Shown here in pieces: positions 1-7,531 of a stretch of 11,243 bases of DNA. The position numbers and the translations under genes are program-made. Source of the DNA: Holophagaceae bacterium (GTDB lineage: Bacteria > Acidobacteriota > Holophagae > Holophagales > Holophagaceae); contig JANXYT010000442.1 of assembly GCA_025355915.1 (NCBI GenBank), positions 1-11,243 of the forward strand, read 5' to 3'. Position 1 is the stretch's first letter, and each line of letters opens with the position of its first letter. Under the pieces are notes generated by a model that worked only from the letters and a program-made list of their open reading frames with translations, searched no databases and was not told where the DNA came from.

Positions 1-3000
1 TCCCTGCGCTGCCCGGCTTTGGAGCCGAAACGCAGGTAGAGGCTGGGCACCACGAGCATGTTGAGGACCGTGCTGGTGATGAGGCCAAACAGGATCACGA
101 AGGCCATGGGGGCCTGGATCTCGCTGCCGGGAGCGTGGCGGCGCAGGATGATGGGCACCAGGGCTAAGCCCGCCGTCAGGGCGGTCATGAGGATGGGACT
201 GAGACGTTCCATGGCGGCCTTGCGGATGGCCTCGATGCCGTGGTGTCCCTCGTCATGCAGGTGGTGGATGTGGGTCACCAGCATGATGCCGTTGCGGGTG
301 GCGATGCCGAAGAGGGTGATGAAACCGATGAGCGTGGCGACACTCAGGACGCCACCACTGGCCCAAAGGCCCAGCACGCCGCCCATCCAGGCCAGGGGCA
401 GGTTGACCATCACCAGGGTGGCATCCCGGAAGGTCTTGAGGGCCAGGAAGAGCAACCCGAACACGATGACCATGGCTCCTGCGCCGAGCAGCGTCAGGGT
501 GCGACCCGCCCCGGCGCCGCTTTCAAACTGCCCACCATAGGCGATCTGGTAGCCCTGGGGCAGCTTCACCTTTTCCTTGAGACGGGCCTGGATGTCTTCC
601 ACAACGCCGAAGAGATCCCGACCCCCGACATTGCAAGTGATCGCCAGCTTGCGCTGATTGTCCTCCCGGGGGATGTAGGCCGGGGCGCGTTCGTAATCGA
701 TCTTGGCCAGCTGGCTGAGGGGCATGGCCCCCGTCGGCGTCGCGACCAGTACCGAGCCCATTCGCTCCGCATCGAGATTCGGAGTGGGTTCCATCTTCAC
801 CAAAACATCGAAGGAGCGGCTGCCTTCCCGGACCTGCGCCACAGCCTCGCCTGCAAAGGTGATTTCCAGAGCGTGAGAAAAATCCTTGGTCGTGAGCCCG
901 GCACTGGCCAGGGCCGAACGATCCGGCTTGATGGCAAGCTGGGGCTGAGCCGCCTCGGCTTCCATCGCAAGATCCACGACGCCAGGAACCTGACCCATTT
1001 CAGCCTTCACTTCCTGGGCGATGCGCCGCAGTTCCAGGCGGTCTGGACCGAAGACTTTCACGGCGATGGCCGCGCGGCTGCCGCTCAGGATGTGGTCCAC
1101 CCGATGGCTGATGGGCTGGCCCAGGCTGATGAACACGCCGGGGATCTGGGACAGGGACTTGCGGAGCGCCGCCAGCAGTTCTTCTTTGCCGCGATCTTTC
1201 ATCTTCAGGCCCACTTCGATCTCGGCTCCGAAGACATCCTGGCCATGCTCGTCCAGTTCGGCCCGGCCCGTGCGGCGGGCGGTGGCAATCACTTCAGGAT
1301 GCTTGAGCATGATCTGCTCCGCTTGGCGCCCCAGTGCGTCAGAAACGGTGAGTGGCGTGCCGGGAAGACAAACCACCGTGACGTTCAGGCTGCCCTCGTT
1401 GAACTCGGGCATGAAACTTCGCCCGGTGAAGAAGATGCTCAGGGTCGCCGCCACGAGACATGCGCCTCCCACGGAAATCAGGAGCTTCCAGCGGGGCATC
1501 GCCCAGTCAAGGATGGGGGCGAAGTGGGCCTTGATCCAAAGGACGAAACGTCCCTCGTGGGCGTGCTTGTCCTCCAGGTCATGGGGCAGCAGCATGGCGC
1601 AAAGCGCCGGAGTGACCGTCAAGGCGACGAGCAGAGAAGCTCCCAGCGCCACCACAAAGGCGATGCCCAGGGGCTGGAGCAGGCGTCCTTCCACACCGCC
1701 CAGGAAGAAGATGGGGGTGAACACCACGCAGATGATGGCCGTGGCATACAGGATGGAAGAGCGGATCTCCATGCTGGCCTTGTAGACCACCTGGAGGAAG
1801 GGCTTGCGGTGCTCGTGAGGCTTGGCGGCGTTTTCCCGCAAGCGCCGGAGCACGTTTTCCACATCGATGATGGCGTCATCCACCAGCACCCCGATGGCCA
1901 GGGCCATGCCGCCCAGGGTCATGGTGTTCAGTGTGGCCCCAAAGGCTTGGAGGACCAGAATGGCGATCACGAGGCTCAAGGGCACCGCCACCGTGGTGAT
2001 GACCGTGGCCCGTCGGTGCCAGATGAAGAGCCCGACCACAAGGATGACCAGGAGCGTGCCATCCCGAAGGGCGTCGATCACGTTGCGGATGGCGACATGG
2101 ATGAAGTTCGCCTGCCGGAAAATCTGTTTTTCCAGCTTCATGCCCTGGGGCAGGGTCGTCTGGATTTCGTCCATCACCTGATCCAGGCGCTTGGTCAGTT
2201 CCAGCGTGTTGGCACTGGGCTGCTTCTGGATGGCCAGGATGACAGCGGGCTTCCCGTTATGGCTGCCCTCGCCGCGCTTGAGGGCGGGACCAATTTTGAC
2301 TTCCGCGAGGTCTTTGACCCGCACCGGCTGGCCATCCCGCCGGGTGATGAAGGATGCTTCGATATCCGAAATCGACTGGAGCCGCCCGATGCCATGAATC
2401 AGGTTTTCCTGACCCTGGTGGACCAGGAAGCCCGCCGAGGAGCTATCGCCCGATTTCTCGATGGCATTGGCCACGTCCTCCGCCGTGAGGCGATAGGCCA
2501 GCAGGCGATCCGGCTTGAGCAGCACCTGGTACTGCCGGACTTCGCCGCCGATGGGGATGACCTGGCTCACACCGGGCACAGCCAACAGGCGCCGCCGCAC
2601 ATCCCAGTCTGCCTGGGCGCGGATGTCCATGGGGGTGTGGGTATCGCTCTCCATGGCCACGAACATGATTTCGCCCATGACGGAACTGATGGGCAGCAGC
2701 ACCGGGGTGGGCGTTCCGGGAGGAAGCCCGCCCACCGCCGCCTGGAGGCGTTCCGAGACCACCTGGCGGGCCTGGAGGATGGGCACATCCCAGTTGAACT
2801 CCACGTGCACCAGGGAGAGGCCCACATGGCTGGTGGAGCGGACGCGCCGGACGCCTGCCGCGCCCTGCATGGTGCTTTCCACCGGCTGGGTGATGAGGCG
2901 CTCCACTTCCTGGGGAGCCATGCCGTGGGCTTCGGTGCCCACGGTGACCGTGGGGGCCGTGAGATCCGGCAGCACGTCCACCGGCATGCGGGTGGCGGTC

Positions 3001-3086
3001 CAGCCTCCCCAGACGAGGACCAGGGCAGCCACCAGCAGCACGACGAAGCGCTGGTTCAGAGAGGTTCGAATGATGCGATCAAGCAT
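1..3086 (-). CDS. HME-RND heavy-metal efflux pump, inner-membrane subunit (CusA/CzcA family), 3' end cut by window
   Basis: Proton-driven inner-membrane pump of a tripartite metal exporter. The minus frame is open from ATG 3086 to the window edge, 1028 codons; the family is about 1030-1050 residues, so only the last few are missing. I translated it by hand: N-terminal MLDRIIRTSLNQRF, TM1 about residues 13-31, a long periplasmic domain, the TM4 motif VDDAIIDVEN at 402-411 (D403, D404, D408, E410), a second periplasmic domain from FMPEFNEG (558-565), and TM12 about 995-1018. The acidic TM4 motif is the proton-relay signature of HME pumps. The three substrate methionines of E. coli CusA (M573, M623, M672) align by eye to T570, G620 and H665, so Cu(I)/Ag(I) transport is unlikely and divalent metals are favoured. 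It is last in the operon, 119 bp after the fusion-protein gene. The ribosome site is weak. Family call firm; substrate uncertain. Confidence 0.95.
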   Translation of the reverse strand, partial: MLDRIIRTSLNQRFVVLLVAALVLVWGGWTATRMPVDVLPDLTAPTVTVGTEAHGMAPQEVERLITQPVESTMQGAAGVRRVRSTSHVGLSLVHVEFNWDVPILQARQVVSERLQAAVGGLPPGTPTPVLLPISSVMGEIMFVAMESDTHTPMDIRAQADWDVRRRLLAVPGVSQVIPIGGEVRQYQVLLKPDRLLAYRLTAEDVANAIEKSGDSSSAGFLVHQGQENLIHGIGRLQSISDIEASFITRRDGQPVRVKDLAEVKIGPALKRGEGSHNGKPAVILAIQKQPSANTLELTKRLDQVMDEIQTTLPQGMKLEKQIFRQANFIHVAIRNVIDALRDGTLLVILVVGLFIWHRRATVITTVAVPLSLVIAILVLQAFGATLNTMTLGGMALAIGVLVDDAIIDVENVLRRLRENAAKPHEHRKPFLQVVYKASMEIRSSILYATAIICVVFTPIFFLGGVEGRLLQPLGIAFVVALGASLLVALTVTPALCAMLLPHDLEDKHAHEGRFVLWIKAHFAPILDWAMPRWKLLISVGGACLVAATLSIFFTGRSFMPEFNEGSLNVTVVCLPGTPLTVSDALGRQAEQIMLKHPEVIATARRTGRAELDEHGQDVFGAEIEVGLKMKDRGKEELLAALRKSLSQIPGVFISLGQPISHRVDHILSGSRAAIAVKVFGPDRLELRRIAQEVKAEMGQVPGVVDLAMEAEAAQPQLAIKPDRSALASAGLTTKDFSHALEITFAGEAVAQVREGSRSFDVLVKMEPTPNLDAERMGSVLVATPTGAMPLSQLAKIDYERAPAYIPREDNQRKLAITCNVGGRDLFGVVEDIQARLKEKVKLPQGYQIAYGGQFESGAGAGRTLTLLGAGAMVIVFGLLFLALKTFRDATLVMVNLPLAWMGGVLGLWASGGVLSVATLIGFITLFGIATRNGIMLVTHIHHLHDEGHHGIEAIRKAAMERLSPILMTALTAGLALVPIILRRHAPGSEIQAPMAFVILFGLITSTVLNMLVVPSLYLRFGSKAGQRR

Positions 3087-3126
3087 GGGCGTCTCGGTGG
3101 TTGAAAGCGTTCAGGTGGCCGAGCGG

Positions 3127-3199
3127 CGGGCTTGGCCCGACCGCGAGGTGGGAGTCCGGGGGGACATCGCGAGCGAAGCGAGCAGGCGGTCCCCCCGGA
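3127..3199. repeat. REP-like two-hairpin intergenic repeat, copy 1
   Basis: Lies between the fusion-protein stop and the RND start. It has a small hairpin (CGGGC-TTG-GCCCG, 3127-3139) and a large one with perfect 11-bp arms TCCGGGGGGAC (3155-3165) and GTCCCCCCGGA (3189-3199). The 23-base loop of the large hairpin contains GCGAGCGAAGCGAGC. Over the 45-base large hairpin it matches copy 2 (6112-6156) at 42 positions. It could attenuate transcription or mark an mRNA-processing point, lowering pump expression relative to the upstream genes, but no T-run follows it, so it is not a classical terminator. Confidence 0.75.
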
Positions 3200-3205
3200 A
3201 TGGCA

Positions 3206-4789
3206 TCAATGCGCGTGACCGTGTTCAGGAACCTTCCCCGAACTGGCCGCCAGACGCACCAAATGGGAACCCAGGCTCACGACCCGTTCTCCCTCCTTCA
3301 CACCGACCAGGATCTGCACCCATTCCCCATCCCGCGCTCCCACCTGCACGATGCGGCGCTGGAAGCGTTCGCCCCCGGTCTGGACATACACCACGGAAAG
3401 GCCGTCTTCATCCTGAAGCGCCGCAGCAGGTATGGCCAAGTCCTTGCTGGGACTGCCAATGCGGACAAAGGCTTTGCCGTTGAGCCCCACCTTCAGGGCA
3501 CCGTTGGGATTAGCAAATTCCACCAGGAAGGGAACGGTCCGGCGTTCTGGATGGACGGCACCGCCCTGGCCCAGAATTCTGGCGCCACGAGAGGGTTCCA
3601 GAAGCATGGCGGGCACACCAGGTGCCTGGAACCAGACGCTGGCAACCTTGGCCAGCCGTCCGGCCTGGGCCTCGGGAACCTGCACCTCCAGCCGCAGACG
3701 GCGCGTGTCCACGATGTAGAAGAGTTCCTGCCCCTCGGCCACCTGGACACCGGATCCCCCGTTGGCCGTGCTCACGACCCCGGACACCGGCGAGGTCAGG
3801 GCGATGGCCAGCCCTCCCTTGCCGAGGGTGACCTCGTCTTTTCTGGCCTGGGCCACCTTGAGTTCAGCCTCGGCCATGGCGGCCTCCCGGGTGGCTTCCT
3901 CGACGCGGCGCTTGGGAACGGCATCCTGCTCCAAGAGCGCCTTCAGGCGCGTGAGGTTGGCCGTGGTCTGTTCATGGCGCAGCCTGGCCCGCTCGCAATC
4001 GAGCTGCACCGTGCCCAGGGAAAGATCCGAGCCCGCCTTGGGCACGAGCCCCGCAAGACGCTGTCCCTGCCGGACGATCTGTCCCACGCTGGGGAAAGAA
4101 GGCCCTTCCAACCGGCCCGCCACGGGGGCGAGGACCCGGCCTTCGCCACCCGAAACGGCTTGGATGGAGCCATAGGCTTCGAAGCCCTGATAGAGCGGCC
4201 GGGGCTGGGCCTGGGTCGTCCCGTAGGGCACATTCCATTGCTGTTCCTTCAGGAAGGAGATGCCGCCCTCGGCCTCGGGGACCTGCGCCTTCATGGAGGA
4301 GGCCACATCCGGATAGACCGTGTGTTTCCCGAGATCGAACGTGGCCTGTCCCTTGGGCCCCTTCCAAACAAGACGAACCTGGATTTCACCAGCCGTCGTG
4401 GGCTTCGGCGCGATCCGGAAGATGCCAGGCACCGCAGAGACCTCTCCTCCGAAACGCTGCTCGCCGCCTGCCCCCGTAAGGATCACCTCGGCACGGCCAT
4501 CCTTCGCGGGCTGGGATCCCTCCAGATGCGTGAGGTGGGCTCCGAAATTGGACGTTTCCCCAGCCACCAGCACGGCGTATTCCACGAACAGTTCCATGCC
4601 ATCGGCATAGATCGTCGGGGCCAGGGAGGGGCGCTCGGGCGCTTCATGCGCAGCTCCTGGGGCGCCATGGTCGTGGGCATCCGCCGCTTCCTTGCGGTTG
4701 CAGGCCAGGCTGCCGGTGAGGGCAAGGCCCAGGGCGAGGGCCAAAGCCAGGGCCGGGGCGATGGGACGGCGGGAGGGCATGGCGATCAT
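3206..4789 (-). CDS. Periplasmic membrane-fusion protein of the metal efflux RND system (CzcB/CusB-like lipoprotein)
   Basis: Adaptor that joins the RND pump to the outer-membrane factor. 527 aa. A hydrophobic signal (residues 10-29) ends in SLAC, an imperfect lipobox with Cys30 as the lipidation site. A short His-rich linker (AHDHGAPGAAHE, 38-49) and an N-terminal beta domain (about 58-165) precede the standard hairpin architecture: lipoyl half 217-248, coiled-coil hairpin about 258-322, second lipoyl half 329-360, beta-barrel about 362-445, membrane-proximal domain 446-515. The protein ends in HGHAH. Histidines at both ends could bind metal in the periplasm, as in several CzcB-type proteins. 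The start ATG (4789-4787) overlaps the stop of the upstream outer-membrane factor gene as ATGA, so translation is probably coupled; a second ATG lies three codons in. Length exceeds the typical 380-500 aa because of the extra N-terminal domain. Confidence 0.93.
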   Translation of the reverse strand: MIAMPSRRPIAPALALALALGLALTGSLACNRKEAADAHDHGAPGAAHEAPERPSLAPTIYADGMELFVEYAVLVAGETSNFGAHLTHLEGSQPAKDGRAEVILTGAGGEQRFGGEVSAVPGIFRIAPKPTTAGEIQVRLVWKGPKGQATFDLGKHTVYPDVASSMKAQVPEAEGGISFLKEQQWNVPYGTTQAQPRPLYQGFEAYGSIQAVSGGEGRVLAPVAGRLEGPSFPSVGQIVRQGQRLAGLVPKAGSDLSLGTVQLDCERARLRHEQTTANLTRLKALLEQDAVPKRRVEEATREAAMAEAELKVAQARKDEVTLGKGGLAIALTSPVSGVVSTANGGSGVQVAEGQELFYIVDTRRLRLEVQVPEAQAGRLAKVASVWFQAPGVPAMLLEPSRGARILGQGGAVHPERRTVPFLVEFANPNGALKVGLNGKAFVRIGSPSKDLAIPAAALQDEDGLSVVYVQTGGERFQRRIVQVGARDGEWVQILVGVKEGERVVSLGSHLVRLAASSGKVPEHGHAH

Positions 4790-6033
4790 GGGTTCACCTT
4801 TCCAAGCATGCGATCAAGGGCGATGCGGGTTCTGCGGGCGGCGTGGGCCTGATCCAGGGCGCCCAGTTCGGCTTCGAGCAGGCTCCGGGCGCCATCCAGG
4901 CGCCCCAGGAGATCCAGCTCGCCAGCGGCAAAGGCGGCATCCAGCGCAACCTCCACCCGTCCGGAATCAACGAGGGCCTCCTTGGCCATGCGCTCGGCGG
5001 AGACCCGGAGGTCCACGGAGGCCTGCCAGAGGGCGCGAAGTTCGGCCCCATCCTGCTCGCGTTGCAGCCGCGCCTGCGCGGAGGCCGCACGGGCCTCGGC
5101 CACTCCCCGGACCCGAGCCGCGTTGACCCGCCCCGGTGTCGGGAAGGTCAGTCCCAGCGAGAAGACGTTGCCGTTGCCGCTCAGCCCAGCCTCCTGCCAT
5201 CGCTTCACACCCAGGCCGAGCTGGAGATCCGGCGCCCATCGGCGGGCGGCCTTGGCATCGGACTGGGCTGCCGCTTCCTGGGCGAGGGCCATACGGGTGG
5301 CGGGGGCGCCGGGCTGTTCGGCCACGTAGGCGTCCAAAGTCGCAGGCGGCTTGGGGAGGAGATCGCCCTGAACTTGGCCAGGGGTGCCTCCCAGGAGGGA
5401 TCGCAGGCGGGCCTCGGCCTGGAGCAGCCGGGAGCGTTCGACCACCTCGCGGCCTCGCAGAAGTTCGACCTCGCGTCGGACCCGGCCCCGGTCGAGGCCG
5501 GACATCTCACCGGCCTGGTGCAGGCGGTCCACCCGTTCCTGGAAGCGGCCCACCCGGGAGATGGAGCCCTCCAACCGGGCGAGGCGCTCCCGGGCCACGA
5601 GCACGTCGTAGAACGCTTCGCGGACCTGGGCGACGACCCCCGCCACCCGCTGTTCGCTCTCGGCCTTGCCACCCACCTCGCGCTTGAGGGCCGCATCTCG
5701 CCGAGCCAACCGGCGGCCCGAGATGTCGAAGCTCTGGCTGAGCAGGAACGTGTCCTCCCGCTTGCCCGGCTGGATTCCGTTGAACCGTTCACGGGTCCAC
5801 TCGACGCCCGGGGAGAGCCAGCTCCTGGCCTCCAGGGCCGCACCCTCGGTCTGCTTGGCGGGGAGCTGGGTCAGCGCCTGCCATTCGGGTCGGGCCAGGG
5901 CGCGGGTGATGGCCTGGGCCTCGGTCAGAACCTGTGCGGCCTCTTGGGCACCCAGGGGACAGAGCAAGACGGGCAACGTCAAAAACCGACTCAGGGTCGG
6001 ACTTTTGCGCAAAGCACAAGACAGGGAAAGCAT
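4786..6033 (-). CDS. Outer-membrane factor of the metal efflux system (CzcC/TolC family)
   Basis: Forms the outer-membrane channel and periplasmic tunnel of the tripartite exporter. About 415 aa from ATG 6033; an in-frame GTG three codons upstream (6042) would give 418 aa. Neither has a strong ribosome site, and I prefer the ATG. An N-terminal signal peptide (hydrophobic run RFLTLPVLLCPLGA before the mature part) is followed by two repeats rich in Ala, Arg, Glu and Leu that are typical of the long alpha-helical hairpins of the OEP family. The GEMSGLDRGRV segment and the GLGVKRW...FSLGLTFPTPGRVN beta-strand region are typical of CzcC-like members. It lies second in the structural part of the operon, overlaps the fusion-protein gene by 4 bp, and is separated from the protease gene upstream by 128 bp containing a hairpin repeat. 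Confidence 0.92.
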   Translation of the reverse strand: MLSLSCALRKSPTLSRFLTLPVLLCPLGAQEAAQVLTEAQAITRALARPEWQALTQLPAKQTEGAALEARSWLSPGVEWTRERFNGIQPGKREDTFLLSQSFDISGRRLARRDAALKREVGGKAESEQRVAGVVAQVREAFYDVLVARERLARLEGSISRVGRFQERVDRLHQAGEMSGLDRGRVRREVELLRGREVVERSRLLQAEARLRSLLGGTPGQVQGDLLPKPPATLDAYVAEQPGAPATRMALAQEAAAQSDAKAARRWAPDLQLGLGVKRWQEAGLSGNGNVFSLGLTFPTPGRVNAARVRGVAEARAASAQARLQREQDGAELRALWQASVDLRVSAERMAKEALVDSGRVEVALDAAFAAGELDLLGRLDGARSLLEAELGALDQAHAARRTRIALDRMLGKVNP

Positions 6034-6082
6034 GGGCACCACCGGGTCAGGTCAACAGAAAAGGGGCTATCAGACTGAGCAA

Positions 6083-6156
6083 CGGGCTTTCGCCCGGGGC
6101 GAAGTGGGGGGTCCGGGGGGACGTAGCGAGCGAAGCGAGCAGGCGGTCCACCCGGA
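6083..6156. repeat. REP-like two-hairpin intergenic repeat, copy 2
   Basis: Lies between the M56 protease stop and the outer-membrane factor start. The small hairpin is CGGGC-TTTC-GCCCG (6083-6096), which on the transcribed minus strand has a GAAA tetraloop. The large hairpin has arms 6112-6122 and 6146-6156 with one mismatch (A6150) and a 23-base loop carrying the same GCGAGCGAAGCGAGC core as copy 1. The two-hairpin order, spacing and loop length match copy 1, so the pair is a dispersed element rather than coincidence. Confidence 0.75.
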
Positions 6157-6161
6157 TCATT

Positions 6162-7118
6162 TCAGGGGTTGAGGAATCCGAGCAGGGTCTCGGCGGCGTG
6201 GTGGACGGGATCCGCCAGCAGGAGGAGAAGGGGGCTGAACCAGAGCAGACGCATCCCTGCGGGGATGGGAGGATAGGGGTCTCCGAGCAGGGCACGGACC
6301 CGAAGGGGAAGCTGGGAGCCGGTGGCTCCGAGCTGTCCAGCCGGAGTCGCCATTCCGAGTCGTTGCACCCGGAGCAGCACTTCAGCCATTCGTTCGGGGC
6401 ACCCCGCCTGAGGTAACGCGGCCCGGTCGCAGGACTCCTCACAGGCCAGGGAGAGATCGTCCAGCAGCATCCTTCGAATCCCTCGCGGCATCGCCATCGC
6501 CATGGCTTCGGCCACCACCAGTCGGAGGGCATCCCGACGCCGGGCGTGGGCCGTCTCGTGAGCGAGCAGCACCTTGAGGTCGTCGTCCTCCAGGGAAGCC
6601 ATCACCATCGAGGAAAGGAGGGTGCGTGGCCGCAGCAGACCCGCCGAAAAAGCCAGGGCCTTATGGCTGGGCAGCAGGTGAAACGCTCCAACCTCCTTCG
6701 CCAGACGGAGCAGGGTTCGAACTTGGCGTTGCCCCTCCACGAGTCGCCGCAGAAAGCGAAACCAGAAGGCGCTGCCTGCAACCCCGAGAACCGCCAGGAT
6801 CACCCAGGCTTGTCCCGAGGGTGCCCAAAGCCCATGCCTGAGGCAGAGGTGGGGATGGTGGTCGTGGGGAAGGCAATGGTCCTGGATCAGCCCAGGGATG
6901 GTGATGAACGAGGGGAGGAAGGTGAGCACCAGCGTCCCGAAGGCCAGGAGCCAGGGTAGTCCCGCCAGAAGGCTCAGGACCTGGGCACGGCCCTCGGGGG
7001 CCAGGCGTCCGATGGCCCCACGCAGTCGGGGGAAGGTGATTCCGAGTCCCTGGCTGGCCACAGCCACCAGCCCGCCCACCAGGAGGGCCGTGACGACGAG
7101 AAGGCCAGGTGCGTGCAT
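6162..7118 (-). CDS. M56 (BlaR1/MecR1-like) membrane zinc metalloprotease without a beta-lactam sensor domain
   Basis: Probable signal-transducing protease that inactivates the adjacent repressor. 318 aa. The zinc-protease motif HETAH is at 187-191, followed by CEESCDRAAL (226-235), matching the downstream Glu/Asp ligand region of M56 enzymes. Predicted membrane segments: about 5-28, 47-74, 103-124 and 288-304, the four-helix layout of BlaR1 with the protease in the cytoplasmic loop between TM3 and TM4. BlaR1 is about 590 aa because of its C-terminal penicillin-binding sensor; here the chain stops about 14 residues after TM4, so there is no such domain. Instead the TM2-TM3 loop carries QDHCLPHDHHPHLCLRHG (79-96): six His and two Cys, plausibly a periplasmic metal site. 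The start overlaps the repressor stop as TGATG, implying coupled translation. Metal sensing is inference from this loop and the efflux neighbours. Confidence 0.88.
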   Translation of the reverse strand: MHAPGLLVVTALLVGGLVAVASQGLGITFPRLRGAIGRLAPEGRAQVLSLLAGLPWLLAFGTLVLTFLPSFITIPGLIQDHCLPHDHHPHLCLRHGLWAPSGQAWVILAVLGVAGSAFWFRFLRRLVEGQRQVRTLLRLAKEVGAFHLLPSHKALAFSAGLLRPRTLLSSMVMASLEDDDLKVLLAHETAHARRRDALRLVVAEAMAMAMPRGIRRMLLDDLSLACEESCDRAALPQAGCPERMAEVLLRVQRLGMATPAGQLGATGSQLPLRVRALLGDPYPPIPAGMRLLWFSPLLLLLADPVHHAAETLLGFLNP

Positions 7119-7531
7119 CAGCGCACCATTCGTCCGGCGCGACGAGCCTTGAGGAGCTGCTCCAGTTCATCCAGCACCGCCGGGTCCTGCCCCATGGCCA
7201 GGTCCACGAAGGCCGCCAGCATGGGCAGGGGCTCTGACCCCTTCACCCGCTGAAGGGTCTCGTCGATCAGGCGGGCGGCAAGTTCCTCGCGGTTCAGCCT
7301 GGGCGCGTAGATGTAGGCGTGGCTCTGTTTTTCACGATCGAGGAGGCCCTTCCGAAACAAGCGCTCGAGCGCCGACTGGACCGTGTTCGGGTGGTTATCC
7401 CGGCCCTTGCTCTGGGCCGCATGCACCGCCCGGACATCCCCAGATCCCAGCCGCCAGAGCTGCTCCAGGACCTCCATTTCGAGGTCGCCGAGGGTCAGGG
7501 GAGGAAGGGGTGGCGTCACGGGAAGGCTCAT
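7118..7531 (-). CDS. BlaI/MecI/CopY-family transcriptional repressor
   Basis: Winged-helix dimeric repressor, 137 aa, the usual family length. The DNA-binding domain spans about residues 12-80 (LTLGDLEMEVLEQLW, then recognition region HPNTVQSALERLFRKGLLDREK and wing HAYIYAPRL). The C-terminal helices (about 81-130) are the dimerisation part. BlaI and MecI are cut by their M56 partner at Asn101-Phe102; the aligned bond here by eye is Ala107-Phe108 in LAAFVDLA, so the Phe is kept. There is no cysteine anywhere, so the CxC metal-binding tail of CopY is absent and the repressor probably does not sense metal itself. It is first in the minus-strand operon and divergent from dmeF. The ATG at 7531 has no purine-rich ribosome site upstream (the minus strand there is pyrimidine-rich), so the message may be leaderless. 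Confidence 0.93.
   Translation of the reverse strand: MSLPVTPPLPPLTLGDLEMEVLEQLWRLGSGDVRAVHAAQSKGRDNHPNTVQSALERLFRKGLLDREKQSHAYIYAPRLNREELAARLIDETLQRVKGSEPLPMLAAFVDLAMGQDPAVLDELEQLLKARRAGRMVR

Noticed and set aside
240..3104. A 954-codon plus-strand open frame opposite the RND pump gene
   Set aside because: It is a mirror of the real minus-strand gene, produced by GC-rich codon use. Its product is low-complexity (rich in His, Gly, Gln and Asp) with no recognisable domain, while the minus strand encodes a clear RND protein.
3155..3199. Intrinsic terminator between the fusion-protein and RND genes
   Set aside because: The hairpin is strong but has a 23-base loop and no T-run on the transcribed strand, and a near-copy lies at another intergenic site, which fits a dispersed repeat better.
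3101..4852. A 583-codon plus-strand open frame opposite the fusion-protein gene
   Set aside because: Antisense shadow; no family features, and the minus-strand adaptor is complete and convincing.
4843..6078. A 411-codon plus-strand open frame opposite the outer-membrane factor gene
   Set aside because: Antisense shadow of the TolC-like gene; composition is an artefact of the complementary frame.
6162..7531. Beta-lactam resistance regulator pair (blaR1/blaI or mecR1/mecI)
   Set aside because: The protease lacks the C-terminal penicillin-binding sensor and there is no beta-lactamase or PBP gene nearby; the neighbours are metal exporters.
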